From Amycolatopsis nivea (GTDB lineage Bacteria > Actinomycetota > Actinomycetes > Mycobacteriales > Pseudonocardiaceae), in the NCBI RefSeq assembly GCF_004522235.1, contig NZ_SDLT01000031.1, positions 55,393 through 119,392 of the forward strand: 64,000 bases of DNA. The letters are read 5' to 3'. The notes under the pieces were generated by a model. The model saw nothing but the letters and a program-made list of their open reading frames with translations, did no database searches and was not told the DNA's origin. A program made the translations under genes and the position numbers. Positions 1 to 10,500 of the stretch are shown here, in pieces. The stretch's first letter is position 1. The number at the start of each line of letters is the position of its first letter.

Positions 1-1
1 C

Positions 2-157
2 CTGGACGCCGACCGGCCGCTGGTGTTCTCACCGTTCGGTCTCGGCGTGCTGGACCTCGCGGTCGGCAAGCACGTCCTGGACGAACTGCGCCGCCGCGGC
101 GAACTGCACGAGGTCGGCGACTTCTTCTTCGAACTCGACCGCTACGGCCGGCGCTGA
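2..157 (+). CDS. sbnB: SbnB-like N-(amino-carboxyethyl)-glutamate dehydrogenase, C-terminal end only
   Basis: Only the last 51 codons are inside the window; the gene begins upstream. The segment reads FSPFGLGVLDLAVG followed by a short helical tail, which resembles the end of ornithine-cyclodeaminase-fold proteins of the SbnB type. SbnB oxidatively cleaves the SbnA product, N-(2-amino-2-carboxyethyl)-L-glutamate, to L-2,3-diaminopropionate and 2-oxoglutarate using NAD. The stop TGA shares one base with the ATG of the next gene (tgATG), so the two are translationally coupled. The sbnA-like neighbour is the main support; with so little sequence, another member of the ornithine cyclodeaminase family cannot be excluded. 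Confidence 0.7.
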   Translation: MDADRPLVFSPFGLGVLDLAVGKHVLDELRRRGELHEVGDFFFELDRYGRR

Positions 158-1134
158 TGCCGATCATCACCAGTCCGCACGAGTTCAACGTCGACGACCT
201 GTTCGTCGACCTGAGCGGGTGTACAGGGCGATCGCTCTACCTCAAGTGCGAGGGCTTCAACTTCGCTGGTTCGATCAAGATCAAAGCAGCGAAGGAGATG
301 ATCGACGCCGCAGAACTGGACGGCACGCTGAGGCCGGGCGCGACCCTCGTGGAGAGTTCGTCGGGCAACCTCGGGGTGGCGCTGAGCCTCGTCGCCACCA
401 GCCGGGGATACCGGTTCATCTGTGTCACCGATTCCCGCTGCACCCTCGGCGCCCGGCAGTTGATGCAAACGCTTGGCGCCGAGGTGCACGTGATCACCGA
501 ACCGCATCCGAAAGACGGGCTGCTCGGCGCGCGGATCGCGCACGTGCGGCGGCTGTGCGCCGAGGGCGACGACCGGGTGTGGCTCAACCAGTACGCGAAC
601 GCGGGAAACTGGCAGGCGCACTACCGCACCACCGGACCGCAGATCGCGAACTCGTTCCCCGGCGCCGACGTGGCGTTCATCGGGGCGGGCACGACCGGCA
701 CACTGATGGGGTGCGCGCGCTACCTGCGCGAACACTGTCCCGGAATGCGCGTGGTGGCCATCGACACTGTGGGTTCGGTAACCTTCGGAACCCCGGCCGC
801 CCCCCGGATGATCCCCGGACTCGGCACCGGCGTCCGGCCGGCGCTGCTCGACGAGTCCTATGTGGACGATGTGGTGCACGTGCCGGAACTCGCGACCGTG
901 CGGATGTGCCGCAGGCTCGTCCGGGCGGGGTTCCTGTTCGGCGGCTCAACCGGCACCGTCGTCGCCGGGGCGCTGCACTGGCTCGACCGGCACGAGCACG
1001 GCGAAAGCCTCACCGCGGTGGCGGTCTCCCCCGATCTCGGCGACCGCTACCTGGACACGGTCTACCACGACCAGTGGGTGGCCGACCTCTACGGAGACGC
1101 GGCGCTCGCCCCGGCCGCCGCGCTCGGGAGCTAG
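157..1134 (+). CDS. sbnA: SbnA-like PLP synthase for diaminopropionate biosynthesis (copy 1)
   Basis: 325 residues of the cysteine synthase (fold-type II PLP) family. The Schiff-base lysine is K41 in the GSIKIK context. The substrate loop SSSGN is at about 68-71, and the Gly-rich phosphate-binding GGSTGT lies near residue 265. SbnA condenses O-phosphoserine with glutamate to the precursor that SbnB cleaves to Dap. Coupling to the sbnB remnant and the nearby NRPS support Dap supply rather than cysteine synthesis. It is strongly similar throughout to a second copy at 14215-15195. The ATG overlaps the preceding stop, which fixes the start. Confidence 0.85.
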   Translation: MPIITSPHEFNVDDLFVDLSGCTGRSLYLKCEGFNFAGSIKIKAAKEMIDAAELDGTLRPGATLVESSSGNLGVALSLVATSRGYRFICVTDSRCTLGARQLMQTLGAEVHVITEPHPKDGLLGARIAHVRRLCAEGDDRVWLNQYANAGNWQAHYRTTGPQIANSFPGADVAFIGAGTTGTLMGCARYLREHCPGMRVVAIDTVGSVTFGTPAAPRMIPGLGTGVRPALLDESYVDDVVHVPELATVRMCRRLVRAGFLFGGSTGTVVAGALHWLDRHEHGESLTAVAVSPDLGDRYLDTVYHDQWVADLYGDAALAPAAALGS

Positions 1135-1253
1135 TACCACTCGAAATCGAGGTGCCACGCCCAGTGTGCGCACGATCACGAGGAGCCATCCTTAGACCGT
1201 CCGGCTTGCCGCCTGCGCGGCGGGAGGCCTGAAGCGGCCCAAGGAGTTCGGCA

Positions 1254-2540
1254 TTGCGAACGCTACCTCTGCTCCGTCTCGCGCGCTGGTGTGCCGGACA
1301 CCCCGGCCCGGTGCTGTGCGCGTGGCTGCTGTTCCTGGTCGTGGCGGCGAGCGAAGACCTCGCCGCCCCGGCCGGCAGCTCGGCGGCGCCCGCCGGTTCC
1401 GTCCTCGGGGTCGGCTGCCTGCTCACCGCGCTGCTGCTGGTGCTGGTGCTGGGTTCGCCGCGGCTGGCCGCGATCGCGTTCGGCTACCTCGCGACCGTCG
1501 GGGCAGGCGCGCTCGGCGTGCTGACGGCGGTCGCCGAAGGAACGGGTTCGTTCGGCAGCTGGAACCTCGTTCTCCTGCCCGGCATCACGAGCGCCGCCAA
1601 CCATCTGCTGTTCGCGGTCCGCAGGCAGCAGGAGATGCCGCCGGGCAAGCACGACGCGTCCGACACCGCGCAGATCGTCGCCTCGACCGCCGGACGGACC
1701 GCGCTCGTCACCGGGCTCGCGATGCTTTCCGCGATGACCGGGCTGTATCTGACCGGCGAGCCGCAGGTCATGCGGTTGGCGGCGGCCGTGGTCCTGGTCA
1801 TCCTGGTGGAAGCCGCCGCGGCGCTCACCTTGCTTCCGGTGCTGCTGACCCGGATCGCGCTTCCGGTGAAGAGAGCGTTCCAGTGGCACTGGCTGCCCCG
1901 GTTCGTCGCCCGCCTGCCCGCGAGCTGGCGTTACCGCACCGCAGCGGGACTCATCGGCGCGCTGGCCTGCACTGCCGCGGCGCTCGGCTACGTCGTCTAC
2001 CGCTACCTCGAATCGCCGACGCTGCCGCCGTTGCCGTTGGCGTTGCTGATCGGGCTGACGTCGTTGGCGGTGATCACGGCTTTCCGCCCGTTCGTGGTCG
2101 CACTGACGACCGCGGTGCTTTCAGTGCTGTCCGCGCTTTTCGCGCTGACCATGCTCACCTGCATGAACCCGCCGACCCCGACCTGGCTGCCGGTGGCGCT
2201 CGTAGCGGTGCTCGCCGCGCCCACGACCGACATGCATGTCTGTCTGCTGCACCACTTCCGCGTCGAGGCGCTGACCGGGATGTCGCCGCAGCACGTGCTC
2301 GCGGAGGGGCTGCGCCGCGGCACCGTGGCGATCTCCAGCGCCAGCGTGGTGTCCATCGGGGTCTTCAGCGCGCTCGGGATCGCCGGCAGCGGCGAGCTGA
2401 GCGAGTTCGGCTGGGCAGCCGCGGCGGCGCTGGCGATCGACGTGCTGGTGATCCGGCTGGTGCTGCTGCCCTTGCTGCTCTCGCTAGCCGGCCCGGTCCG
2501 CTGGTGGCGGCGGACCGGGCCGGGGGCTGCACGAAAGTGA
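1254..2540 (+). CDS. MMPL-like membrane protein lacking both porter domains
   Basis: 428 residues, almost all hydrophobic: an N-terminal helix, then two sets of membrane helices in the order found in each half of MMPL/RND transporters. Usual MMPL proteins are 700-1000 residues; here the large extracytoplasmic loops after the first helix of each half are missing. The paired Asp-Tyr positions that relay protons in TM4 and TM10 read NH (SAANHLLF) and DM (TTDMHVCLL), so normal proton-driven pumping is doubtful. The start is TTG at 1254, chosen because AAGGAG at 1241-1246 sits 7 nt upstream. It follows sbnBA on the same strand and may aid export of, or self-protection from, the NRPS product (inference). 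Confidence 0.6.
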   Translation: MRTLPLLRLARWCAGHPGPVLCAWLLFLVVAASEDLAAPAGSSAAPAGSVLGVGCLLTALLLVLVLGSPRLAAIAFGYLATVGAGALGVLTAVAEGTGSFGSWNLVLLPGITSAANHLLFAVRRQQEMPPGKHDASDTAQIVASTAGRTALVTGLAMLSAMTGLYLTGEPQVMRLAAAVVLVILVEAAAALTLLPVLLTRIALPVKRAFQWHWLPRFVARLPASWRYRTAAGLIGALACTAAALGYVVYRYLESPTLPPLPLALLIGLTSLAVITAFRPFVVALTTAVLSVLSALFALTMLTCMNPPTPTWLPVALVAVLAAPTTDMHVCLLHHFRVEALTGMSPQHVLAEGLRRGTVAISSASVVSIGVFSALGIAGSGELSEFGWAAAAALAIDVLVIRLVLLPLLLSLAGPVRWWRRTGPGAARK

Positions 2541-2549
2541 ACCGGGGAA

Positions 2550-3506
2550 TCACCCCGTGGTCGGGTGTCCGGTGAGGTCGAGGAAGGCTTCGTCGAGAGT
2601 CGGCCTGCGGAGCGCGAAGTCCGCCAGTGCGACGCCGCGTTCGTGCAACGCGTTCGCCGCCGCGGCGATCCCGCCGCTCTCGTCGAGCAGTTCGAGCGAG
2701 ATGCTGCACCGGCGTTCGTCCACGACCGGGACGCCCACCGCGACCGGCGTCAGCGCCGCCACCGCGTCCGCGAGACCTTCGGGGTGGGCGACAGCGACCT
2801 CCAGCCGTTCCCGGCCGACCTTGCGCTTGAGCTCGTCCGCGGTTCCTTCCGCGACGCTCCGGCCCTTGTCGATGACCACGATCCGGTCGGCGAGGTAGTC
2901 GGCTTCCTCGAGGTACTGCGTGGTGAGCAGGACCGTGACGCCTTCGCTGACCAGCTCGCGGACCATCGTCCACAAGCCCATCCGGCTCGCCGGGTCGAGC
3001 CCCGTGGTCGGTTCGTCCAGGAAGAGCACCGACGGACGCGCCACGAGACAGGTCGCGAGGTCCAGGCGGCGGCGCATCCCGCCGGAGTAGGTCCCGACCG
3101 CGCGGTCGGCGGCCTCGGCGAGGTTGAACCGCTCCAGCAGTTCTCCCGCGCGGGCGCGTGCTCCTCGGCGGCCGAGGTGCAGAAGACGGCCGAGCAGCAC
3201 CAGGTTCTGGCGGCCGGTCAACAGTTCGTCCACAGCCGCGTACTGGCCCGCGAGGGCGATGTGCCGCTGGACCTGTTTGCGTTCCCGCATGATGTCGTGC
3301 CCGGCGACCAGCGCGCGGCCGCCGTCCGGCGGGAGCAGGGTCGCGAGCATCCGGACGGTGGTGGTTTTGCCCGCGCCGTTGGGACCGAGCAAGCCCAGCA
3401 CCGTGCCGGGCGGGACGGCGAGGTCGACGCCGGCGAGCGCTTCGTGGTCGCCGTAGCGTTTGCGGAGCCCTTCGGCTTCGATCGCGAGTTCTCCGTGCGG
3501 TGTCAT
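2550..3506 (-). CDS. ABC transporter ATPase, DrrA type
   Basis: 318-residue single ABC ATPase with Walker A GPNGAGKTT, signature YSGGMRRRLDLA, Walker B VLFLDEPTTGLDP, and the C-terminal extension typical of DrrA-like drug exporters. It pairs with the ABC-2 permease at 3729-4541; mbtH lies between them. It is the last gene of the long - strand NRPS operon, starting one nucleotide after the mbtH stop. The probable role is ATP-driven export of the NRPS product. It ends 9 bp from the convergent MMPL-like gene. Confidence 0.9.
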   Translation of the reverse strand: MTPHGELAIEAEGLRKRYGDHEALAGVDLAVPPGTVLGLLGPNGAGKTTTVRMLATLLPPDGGRALVAGHDIMRERKQVQRHIALAGQYAAVDELLTGRQNLVLLGRLLHLGRRGARARAGELLERFNLAEAADRAVGTYSGGMRRRLDLATCLVARPSVLFLDEPTTGLDPASRMGLWTMVRELVSEGVTVLLTTQYLEEADYLADRIVVIDKGRSVAEGTADELKRKVGRERLEVAVAHPEGLADAVAALTPVAVGVPVVDERRCSISLELLDESGGIAAAANALHERGVALADFALRRPTLDEAFLDLTGHPTTG

Positions 3507-3507
3507 G

Positions 3508-3711
3508 TCAGCCTGCTTCCCGGATGTTCTCGGGCGACAGATCGGTCCAGTGGCCCGAAATGTGCGCGAGGGCTTCTTCGCGGCTGCTCTCCCCGAGCGA
3601 AACCCGCCAGCCGGGCGGGACTTCCGCGAAGGAGGGCCAAAGACTGTACTGCCGGGCGTCGTTGACCAGGACGAGGAAAGCGCCGTTCTGGTCGTCGAAC
3701 GGGTTTGTCAT
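3508..3711 (-). CDS. mbtH: MbtH-like NRPS accessory protein
   Basis: 67 residues with the family pattern: N-terminal NPFDDQNG, the SLWPSFAEVPPGWR core and HWTDLSPENIR at the end. MbtH-like proteins bind adenylation domains and are often required for their folding and activity. Its place between the two ABC transporter genes in the NRPS operon indicates that it serves the two intact A domains of the NRPS at 4538-14218. The ATG at 3711 gives the normal family length. Confidence 0.95.
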   Translation of the reverse strand: MTNPFDDQNGAFLVLVNDARQYSLWPSFAEVPPGWRVSLGESSREEALAHISGHWTDLSPENIREAG

Positions 3712-3728
3712 TGCGTACTCCGGATCGG

Positions 3729-4541
3729 TTAGGCGAGGCGGTAACGGCGGAAGCTCAGCAGGGTCGCCGCGGCGAAGAGGACGACCAGCGTCACCGCGAC
3801 GACGACCCCGGGATGCTGGGCGGGGAACGAACTGTCCGCGGGCACCGGCACGCCCCACAGCTGGCGGCACAGCGTGGTGACGGAGCTGACCGGATTCCAT
3901 TCGGCGATCGGCCGGACCCACGACGGCAGCTGGCTGACCGCCATGAACGCGTTGGAGAGAAAGGAAAGCCCGAGGGTCAGCACCGCGCCGACGCCGTCGA
4001 TGGATTCGGGATTGCCCATGGTCAGCCCGAGCAGCACGCCGACCCAGATCATCACGTAGAGGAACAGCGCGAGCACAGCCAATCCGGCGAGCAGCGCGGG
4101 GAACCCGGCGTGCACGCGGCCGCCGACCGCCAGTCCGATCCCGGTGACGATCGCCAGCGCGACGAAGCCGACCAGCGCGTCGCCGATGGTGTGGCCGAAC
4201 AGCACGGCGGGACGGGAAATCGGCAGCGAGCGGAACCGGTCGGTCAGGCCGCCTTTGAGGTCCATCGCCACCGCGATCGCGGTCGGTGCGACGCCGGCGA
4301 GGCCCACCTGCATGAGCGCGGCCGGGAAGAGGAACTCCGGATAGCTGCCGCCGCCTTCGACGCTCACCGCGCCTTTGAAGACGTAGCCGATGGCCAGCAT
4401 GGTGATCAGCGAATTCAGCGTGATCGCGAGGAGCCGGCCCGGCACCTTGCGCAGGTGGGTCAACCGGCGACCCGCCAGTGCGAATGTCTCGACGAGCGCC
4501 GCTGCCCGCGGAGTGTTCGCCGGGGTGGTCATTGTGGTCAC
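3729..4541 (-). CDS. ABC-2 type permease (DrrB type)
   Basis: 270 residues with about six membrane helices and the ABC-2 family region MDLKGGLTDRFRSLPISRPAVLFGH after the second helix. It forms the membrane half of the exporter whose ATPase is at 2550-3506. The GTG at 4541 overlaps the NRPS stop (GTGA), with GAGGAG a few bases upstream; an internal ATG at 4532 is the alternative. Translational coupling to the NRPS supports export of its product. Confidence 0.88.
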   Translation of the reverse strand: MTTMTTPANTPRAAALVETFALAGRRLTHLRKVPGRLLAITLNSLITMLAIGYVFKGAVSVEGGGSYPEFLFPAALMQVGLAGVAPTAIAVAMDLKGGLTDRFRSLPISRPAVLFGHTIGDALVGFVALAIVTGIGLAVGGRVHAGFPALLAGLAVLALFLYVMIWVGVLLGLTMGNPESIDGVGAVLTLGLSFLSNAFMAVSQLPSWVRPIAEWNPVSSVTTLCRQLWGVPVPADSSFPAQHPGVVVAVTLVVLFAAATLLSFRRYRLA

Positions 4542-7500
4542 TGCGACTCCTCGTTGCTCGCCAGCGTTCCGGCCGTCGCGGCGCCGATCTCCGCTTGCGG
4601 CCCGGGATCCATCAGGTATTCGTGCCCGCATTCGATCCGGTGCGCCCGTACTGGACCGGACACGTGCGGCACCCAGCGGCCCGCTCGTTCGGCCACCTCG
4701 GCGTCGGTCAGGCCTTCGGCGGCAACGAACAGTTCGACCGCGCCGGTGAACCGCGTCGGGCGGTACCGGTGGGCTAGCGCGGCGTTGTTGTCCATCACGG
4801 CTAGGACGCGTGTCATGCGTTCCTCGCCGATGTCGGCCAGTCGGCTGTCTCCCTGCCGCAGCACGGCGATGACGTCGGCCGGGGTCAGCTCGGTACCGGC
4901 TTCGGTGTCGTGGAAGCCGACGTGCTCCAGGAAATCGACGAGCAGTTCGTGCCGGGACAGTGCGGCTTCGGTCCCGTCCTGCGGGTAACTGTCCAAGATG
5001 GACAGTGAACCGACCGTTTCGCCTTCGGCTTCGAGGCGTACCGCGAACTCGAAGGCCAGCAGACCGCCGTAGGACCAGCCGAGCAAGTGGTACGGGCCGT
5101 GCGGCTGGAGGCGGCGGATGTGCTTCAGGTAGTCCTCGGCGACCTGCTCGACCGAGTCCGGGAACTGTTCGGCACCGCTGATTCCCGGCGATTGCAGGCC
5201 GTAGATCGGACGGTCCGGCAGGTGCGCGGCCAGCCCGAGGTACGGCAGGCTCAGGCCGAGTCCGGCGTGCAGGCAGAACAGCGGCGGCTTCGTCCCGGTC
5301 GGCCGGATCGGCAGCACCGGCGCGAACGGGTCCGGCAGGTCCGCGAGATCCGGTTCGGCTCGTTCGGCGAGCGCGGCCAGGCGTTCGATGCTGCCGTGGG
5401 TCAGGACGTCGGCGACTGTCAGCCGGAGTCCGGCTCGTCGGGCCAGTGCGACCAGGCGGACGGATTGCAGGCTGTTGCCGCCCAACTCGAAGAACCCGGT
5501 CTGGATGTCGGGGTCCGCGATACCGAGGGTTTCCGCGAAAGCGGTGCGCAGCAGTTCGACGGTTTCGCTGATGTCCTGGCTGGTTTGTGCGGCCGGAGCG
5601 GGCAGGGCGGAGCGGTCCAGCGAGCCGTCCGGCGCGACTGGGATGGTGTCCAGTTCCGCGAAGGCGGTCGGGATCAAGTAGTCGGGGAGTTCGGTGGCCA
5701 GCGCTTCCCGCAGGGCTAGCGGGTCGACGCCGCGTTCCCACTGCGGGACGACGTAGGCGATCAGCGCGTCATCCTCGGCGATCACCGTGGCTGCGGCGAC
5801 CGAGGGCTGGCGGTGCAGGGCCGCTTCGATCTGCCCGAGCGGGACCGCGAAGCCACGCACCTGGGCCTCGCGGATCACTTCGACGGTTCCGTCCAAGCGG
5901 ATGCGGGCGGGGAGACCGGTGGGTGCGTCCGCCAAGTACAGCTCTCCTCGGCCACCGCGAGGCACTGGCTGCCGACTCTGGTCGAGGACGTTGGCTTGAC
6001 GGTGCGCGAACGGGCGTCCGTTGACTAGAGACAGCCAGCTGGAGGCCGCAGTGCCTTCGCAGTTGAGCGCTCCGTCGAGGAAGCTCTCGCCGAAGTTCAC
6101 CACCCGGGTACCCGGTCGCAGCGCCAGCATTTTCGCGATGCTCGGGGTCAGGACCACGACGCTCGGGTCCACCGACGAGGCGAGTTCCGCGATCTCCGCG
6201 GCGGGAGCGACGGTCACCACCGCGCCGACGTGCAACGCGGCGAGCACAACCGGCAGCGCGAACTCGGTGTCCGGTGCCAGGAGACGGTCGCCGGCGGTGA
6301 GCGGCAATTCCTTCAGCAGAGCGGCGATGGTCGCGGCCAGGGCATCTCGGCTGAAGACCGCGTCTCCGCGATACGCCAGCTCCGCTCCGGGCAGCGACAC
6401 CTCCAGGTCGGTGTCGGCGAATCCGGACACGTCCGCGGGGATGGTGTAGCGGGACTCCCCGCTCGGTGTCCAGGCCGCGCCGATGGCGAGGACACCGAAG
6501 ATCGCTGCCCAGCGGTCGCGGCCTGGCGGCAGGTCAACGGTCACCGTCTCCCCCGGACCCGCGCCCTGCGCCTGCAAAGCCCGAGCCAGCCGGTTGGCTT
6601 GCTCGCGCAGACCGATGTCCCCTGGCACCAGCAAGCCGTCGGGCACCTCGAGAGCCGGTGCCGCTGGGGTGACTCGCTCGGCTGGAGTGCGCAGGTCGAT
6701 CCGGCTCAGCGGCTGCCCGGGGTCTTCGGCGGCGGCCGTCAGGAGAAGCGTCAGCCGGTCGACTAGCAGCTGTGCGGTTTCCGCGGTGAACGCGTCGGCG
6801 TTGTATTCGAGCGTGCCTTCCAGACCGCGCTCGCCCTTGTGCTGGCCCAGCTGGAAGGTCAGGTCGAACTTGAACTTCTTGTGCGTCGGGGCGAGCATTT
6901 CGGGTCGCGCGGTCAGGCTGCCGAGGCCGACTTCCGAGGGCGGGACGTCGTAGAAGGACAGCAGCACTCCGAACAACGGCTGTCGCGACATCGACCTTGC
7001 CGGTTGCGTCGCCTCCAGCAACCGCTCGAACGGCAGATCCTGGTGGGCGTAGGCGGCGAGGTCGGCGTCGCGGACTCGCGCGACCAGTTCGGTGAAGCGC
7101 GGATCGCCGCTGGTGTCGGTGCGCAGGACGAGCGTGTTGACGAAGAAGCCCACGAGGTCGTGCACGGCTTCGTCCGGACGTCCGGCGACCAGGCTGCCGA
7201 GCGGAATGTCGGTTCCCGCGCCCAGGCGGGTGAGCAGGGTGGCCAGTGCGGCTTGGACGACCATGAACAGGCTCGCCCCTTGATCGTGCGCGAGCCGCGC
7301 GAGGTCGCGGTGCACGGTCGAGGACAGCTCGAACTCGATGGTTCCGCCGCGGTAGCCGGCGGAGGCGCGGCGCGGCAGGTCGACCGGCAACGCCAGTTCT
7401 CCGGGGAGTCCCGCGAGCGCTTCCCGCCAGTGCTTCAGCAGGCGGGCGGATTCGCCGTCCTTGGTGTCGTCCAGCAGGGAGTGCTGCCAGACCGAGTAGT

Positions 7501-10500
7501 CCGCGTACTGGGCGGGCAGTTCGGTCCACTGTGGACTGGTTCCGGACAGCCGTGCCTCGTAGGCGGTCGCGAGGTCGCGGGCGAGCACGTCGACGGACCA
7601 GGCGTCTCCGGCGATGTGGTGCAGCACCAGCAGGAGGACGTGGTCGCCATTCTGGTCGGGGCCGAACAGTTTGCTGCGCAACGGAAGGTCGACGGCCAGG
7701 TCGAAGCCGCGGGCGACCTCCTCGGCCAACGCGGCGGCGAGGTCCTCGGGCATCGGTGCGGTGCGCAGCGACTCCCCCGCGTCCAGGACGCGCTGGAACG
7801 GGACGCCGTCGGTGTCGGGGAAGACGGTGCGCAGGATTTCGTGCCGTGCGGTCAGATCGTCGAGGGCTGCGGCGAGCGCCGAGCGGGCCAGCTCGCCGGA
7901 AAGCCGGACGGCGAGGGGGATGGTGTATCCGCCGTGGTCGCCTTCGAGCCGGTTCAAGAACCACATGCGCTGTTGCGCGTACGACAACGGCAGCGGGTCG
8001 GGACGGTCCAGCTTGCGGAACGCCGCACGTGCCTGGCCTGCCGACGCGAGCCGTCCGGCCAGCGCGGCCACGGTGCGTGCTTCGAATAGATCCCGCAGCG
8101 GCAGTTCGACGTTCAGTTCCGACCGGATCCGGCTGACCAGCGCGGTGGCGAGGAGGGAATGGCCGCCGAGTTCGAAGAAGTCGTCGTCGATACCGGCCTC
8201 GGGCAACCCGAGCACCTCGGCGTAGAGCCGGGTCAGCTGTTCCTCGACGGGAGTGCGCGGGCCGCGTTTTTCTTGGCCGGTGAAGCTTTCCGGAGCGGGC
8301 AGCGCTTTGCGGTCGACCTTGCCGTGCGCGGTGAGCGGGAGCCGGTCGAGTACGACGATCGCGCTGGGCACCATGTACGCGGGCAGCAGCTCAGCCAGCT
8401 GAGCTTGCAGGTCCTCGGGACGGGCGGTTCCCGCGACGTAGCCGACCAGGTGCCGGTTGGCCGCGTCGGAGCCCTGCACGACGACTACCGCGTCGGTGAC
8501 GGATTCTTGCGCCAGCAGACCGGCTTCGATCTCGCCCAGTTCGATGCGGTGTCCGCGGATCTTGACCTGGAAGTCGCGGCGTTCCACGAACTCCAGCGCG
8601 CCATCGGCCCGGCAGACCACGCGGTCGCCGGTCCGGTACATCCGGGTGCCGGGTTCGCCGAAGGGGTCGGCGACGAACACGGAGCCCGTCTTGACCGGAT
8701 CGCCCACGTAACCGCGGCCGACGACCAGGCCGCCGACGTACAGCTCGCCTGCGGCGCCGGGCGGGACCGGACGCAGCTCGTCGCCCAGCACGTACAGCCG
8801 GGTGTTCCGCACCGGAAGACCGATCGGCACCCGCAGGCCCTGCGCATCGTCCACACTGGACAGAACTGCGTGCGTGACGTCGTCCGAGCACTCGGTCGGG
8901 CCGTAGGCGTTCACCATCGGGATATTCGGGAAGTACCCGAACCACCGCACGCACAGATCCGGCGGCAACGCTTCACCGGTCACGACCAGCCACCGCAGAC
9001 CGGTCAGGTCCGGCGGGCTGCCCGCGTCCCAGAAGTCCAACGCGGCTCGCAACAGCGACGGCACGACTTCCAGCACCGACATGCCCAAGCCGAACAATGC
9101 GTCCGGATCCGCCGCGGTCTCGCGGCTGACGGCTCGGACTTGAGCGCCGACCATCAGCGGGGCGAGCATCTGCCACACCGAGACGTCGAACGTCAGCGGC
9201 GCGTTCTGCACCAGCACGTCCGAGGGCTTCAACGCCAGGTCTTCGACCTTGGCCAGCAGGTGGTTGACCATTCCGCGGCGAGACACCATCGCGCCCTTGG
9301 GGCGGCCGGTGGAGCCGGAGGTGAAGATTAGGTACGCGACGTCGTCGTCCGCACCGACGACCGGGGTCGGCTCGGTGTCGATGACGCCGTCCAGCTCGAT
9401 GACCTCCACCGGCAGGTTCGCTGCGAGCTCCCGGAATTCCGGGGCTGCGATCACGCACGCCGCGCCGCTGTCCTCCACCAGGCCTTGCAGCCGGGCGAGC
9501 GGCACGGTCGGATCCAGCGGCACGTAAGCACCGCCCGCGCCCAGGACGCCGAGAACCGCGGAGATGAAGCCGATCCCGGGACCGGCGAGCACGCCCGCTA
9601 CCCGTCCCGGCGGCACCCGGCGAGAAAGAGCCGACGCCAGGCCGACCAGGTCCGCGTAGGTCACCGAACCGGAGTCGTCGACCACCGCGACCGCGTCTGG
9701 CTTCTGCGCACGCACCCGTTCGACCACGCCCGCACCGACCGGGCCGGTCGCGCCGAGCAGGAAGGTCTGCGCCGGTTCGGCCACCACGTCGATCCGGCCG
9801 AGCAGGCGGTCGGGATCGCCGAGCACCGTGTCGAGCAGCGCCCGGAACTGCTGCGCCAAATCGCGGACGCGGTCGTCGCCGAAGGCCTCGCGGAGGTAGT
9901 CGAAGCGGAAGACGAGCGAGGCGTGCGGTTCCACGACGAGGCTGAGCGGGTAGTGCCGGGAGTCGAGCGTGACCGCGTCGACTACGCGGACGTCCTCGCC
10001 GAGCATCACCAGCGGGCCGCCGTCGCCGGCGGGGACGTTCTCGAACACCACTGCGGTGTCGAAGAGTTCGCCGCTGTCCGGGATGGCTCCGCTCAACTGC
10101 GCTTGCCCGATGTGCTGGTAGGACACCATGGCGGCTTGTTGCCGGCCCAGTTCGGCGAGCAGGTCGCGGACCGGGCGGGCCGGGTCGAGACGGGCCCGGA
10201 CCGGCACGGTGTTCACGAACATGCCGACCATCGTTTCGACGCCCGGCAGTTCCGCGGGACGTCCGGAGGCCACCGCGCCGAAGACCACGTCCTGCTGCCC
10301 GGCCAAGCGGCCGACCAGAATCGCCCAGCAGGCTTGCACGATCGTGCTGACGGTCAGCTCATGCTCCCGTGCCCAGGCGTAAAGGTGTGCAGTGTCGCTT
10401 TCGGACAGTGCTAACTCGACAGTCGCGGGCAGGTTCGCGGCGGCGGGCAGGTCTGGTGCGACGCGGGTCGGTCCGGGCAGGCCGTCGAGCAGGTCCTGCC

